Source: Clostridia bacterium
Lineage (GTDB): Bacteria > Bacillota > Clostridia > Oscillospirales > CAG-272
Direction: 5' to 3'
Assembly (NCBI GenBank): GCA_017416885.1
Contig: JAFQAM010000031.1
Span: forward strand, 1 to 5,996
Length of the DNA: 5,996 nucleotides
Shown: positions 5,594-5,996 of the stretch, piece after piece
Layout of the letters: the number at the start of each line of letters is the position of its first letter
Numbering within the stretch: position 1 is the stretch's first letter
Position numbers and translations under genes: made by a program
The notes under the pieces: generated by a model
Database searches by the model: none
Seen by the model: only the letters and a program-made list of their open reading frames with translations
What the model was told of the DNA's origin: nothing

Positions 5594-5996
5594 GGTTTGC
5601 CCAAAAAGAGCTGACCGAATGTGACATCGGCATAGTATGCGAGGTTTTAAAGGTGTCACGAAGCACGTTTTACCGTGTTTCCAAAGCCAATGAAAGTGAA
5701 GAAATTGAGCTTGAAAAAGCTGTAATTAACTGTTTTGAAAAGCACAATGGAAATTACGGTAGGATACGTATAAAAAAAGATTTATCAAGAAACGGTATCA
5801 CCATAAGCGAAAACAAGATTTCTCGCATTTTAAAGGAACACGGATTAGTAGCAAAAAGTGGCAGAACCGGTCGAAGGAAAGCTCCAAAGCCGACAGAAGA
5901 ACAGTATATTGAGGCAAATTTGATAAAAGACAAGTTTGAAATAGATATTCCAAACTACCTTTGGTGCTCGGATATAACAGAACTTGCTTGCAAAGG
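5554..5996 (+). CDS. IS3-family transposase OrfB, N-terminal part (cut by window edge)
   Basis: This is the catalytic half of the transposase, in the -1 frame relative to orfA and running off the right edge. After a linker, RFAQKELTECDIGIVCEVL and SRSTFYR match the IS3 OrfB start. A second helix-turn-helix region follows (NGNYGRIRIKKDLSRNGI, then KISRILKEHGLVAKSGR). The last visible residues, WCSDITEL, hold the first aspartate of the DDE triad; the second D and the E are outside the window. No ATG lies near the beginning of the frame, so production as an OrfAB fusion through the A7 site is most likely. The protein cuts and joins DNA strands during copy-out transposition. No stop codon interrupts the visible part. 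Confidence 0.92.

Larger units (their letters stand above)
5229..5996 (+). mobile_element. IS3-family insertion sequence, left part (right end outside window)
   Basis: Two overlapping transposase frames (orfA, then orfB in the -1 frame), with an A7 slippery run near the end of orfA, define an IS3-family element, probably of the IS150-like group. The left end is placed tentatively at the TG at 5229, where TGGAAAGTTGTATAATAAAA leads into an ATGGACA motif. IS3 elements start with TG, but without the right end the inverted repeat and target duplication cannot be confirmed. At least half of orfB lies beyond the right edge. No internal stop or frameshift is seen in the visible part, so the element may be intact. 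Confidence 0.85.

Noticed and set aside
5171..5666. Leftward open frames opposite orfA
   Set aside because: They are antisense to a clear IS3 OrfA with promoter and ribosome binding site, and have no domain of their own.

Overview
The window is AT-rich chromosomal sequence from a Gram-positive, Clostridia-like bacterium. A gut Lachnospiraceae or Oscillospiraceae relative is an inference. The signs are strong AGAGGTG/AAGGAG ribosome binding sites before every gene, promoters close to the sigma-A consensus with 17-base spacers, a single-domain Firmicutes-type sirtuin, an XRE regulator with a long helical tail, and an IS3-family transposase. No rRNA, tRNA, CRISPR array or riboswitch was seen.

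Layout: bases 1-2369 hold a leftward operon in the order CLC-type anion transporter, calcineurin-like metallophosphoesterase, then the start of an ADP-ribosylglycohydrolase that runs off the left edge. The genes are 15 bases apart and then overlap by 1 base. This operon has its own promoter at 2399-2427, just after the terminator of the next gene. Bases 2430-3224 hold a leftward single-gene unit for a zinc-binding sirtuin. It is divergent from a rightward XRE regulator (3340-4437), and the 162-base region between them holds two face-to-face promoters and two perfect palindromes that could be operators. The regulator converges with a leftward family-6-type uracil/hypoxanthine DNA glycosylase (4463-4939). 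The two share one 18-bp perfect hairpin, which also encodes the last residues of the glycosylase.

Bases 4987-5228 are non-coding and include an imperfect pyrimidine/purine inverted repeat. From about 5229 to the right edge lies the left part of an IS3-family insertion sequence: promoter, orfA, an A7 slippery site and the 5' part of orfB in the -1 frame. The window ends just after the first DDE aspartate.

The host genes look like ordinary housekeeping or stress genes: ion transport, NAD-dependent deacylation, ADP-ribose removal and repair of deaminated bases. The sirtuin and the ADP-ribosylglycohydrolase both act on NAD/ADP-ribose chemistry, but they are in separate transcription units. I do not see a convincing undescribed system. 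The points most worth checking are the divergent XRE/sirtuin control region, the atypical selectivity-filter residues of the CLC protein, and the coding terminator.
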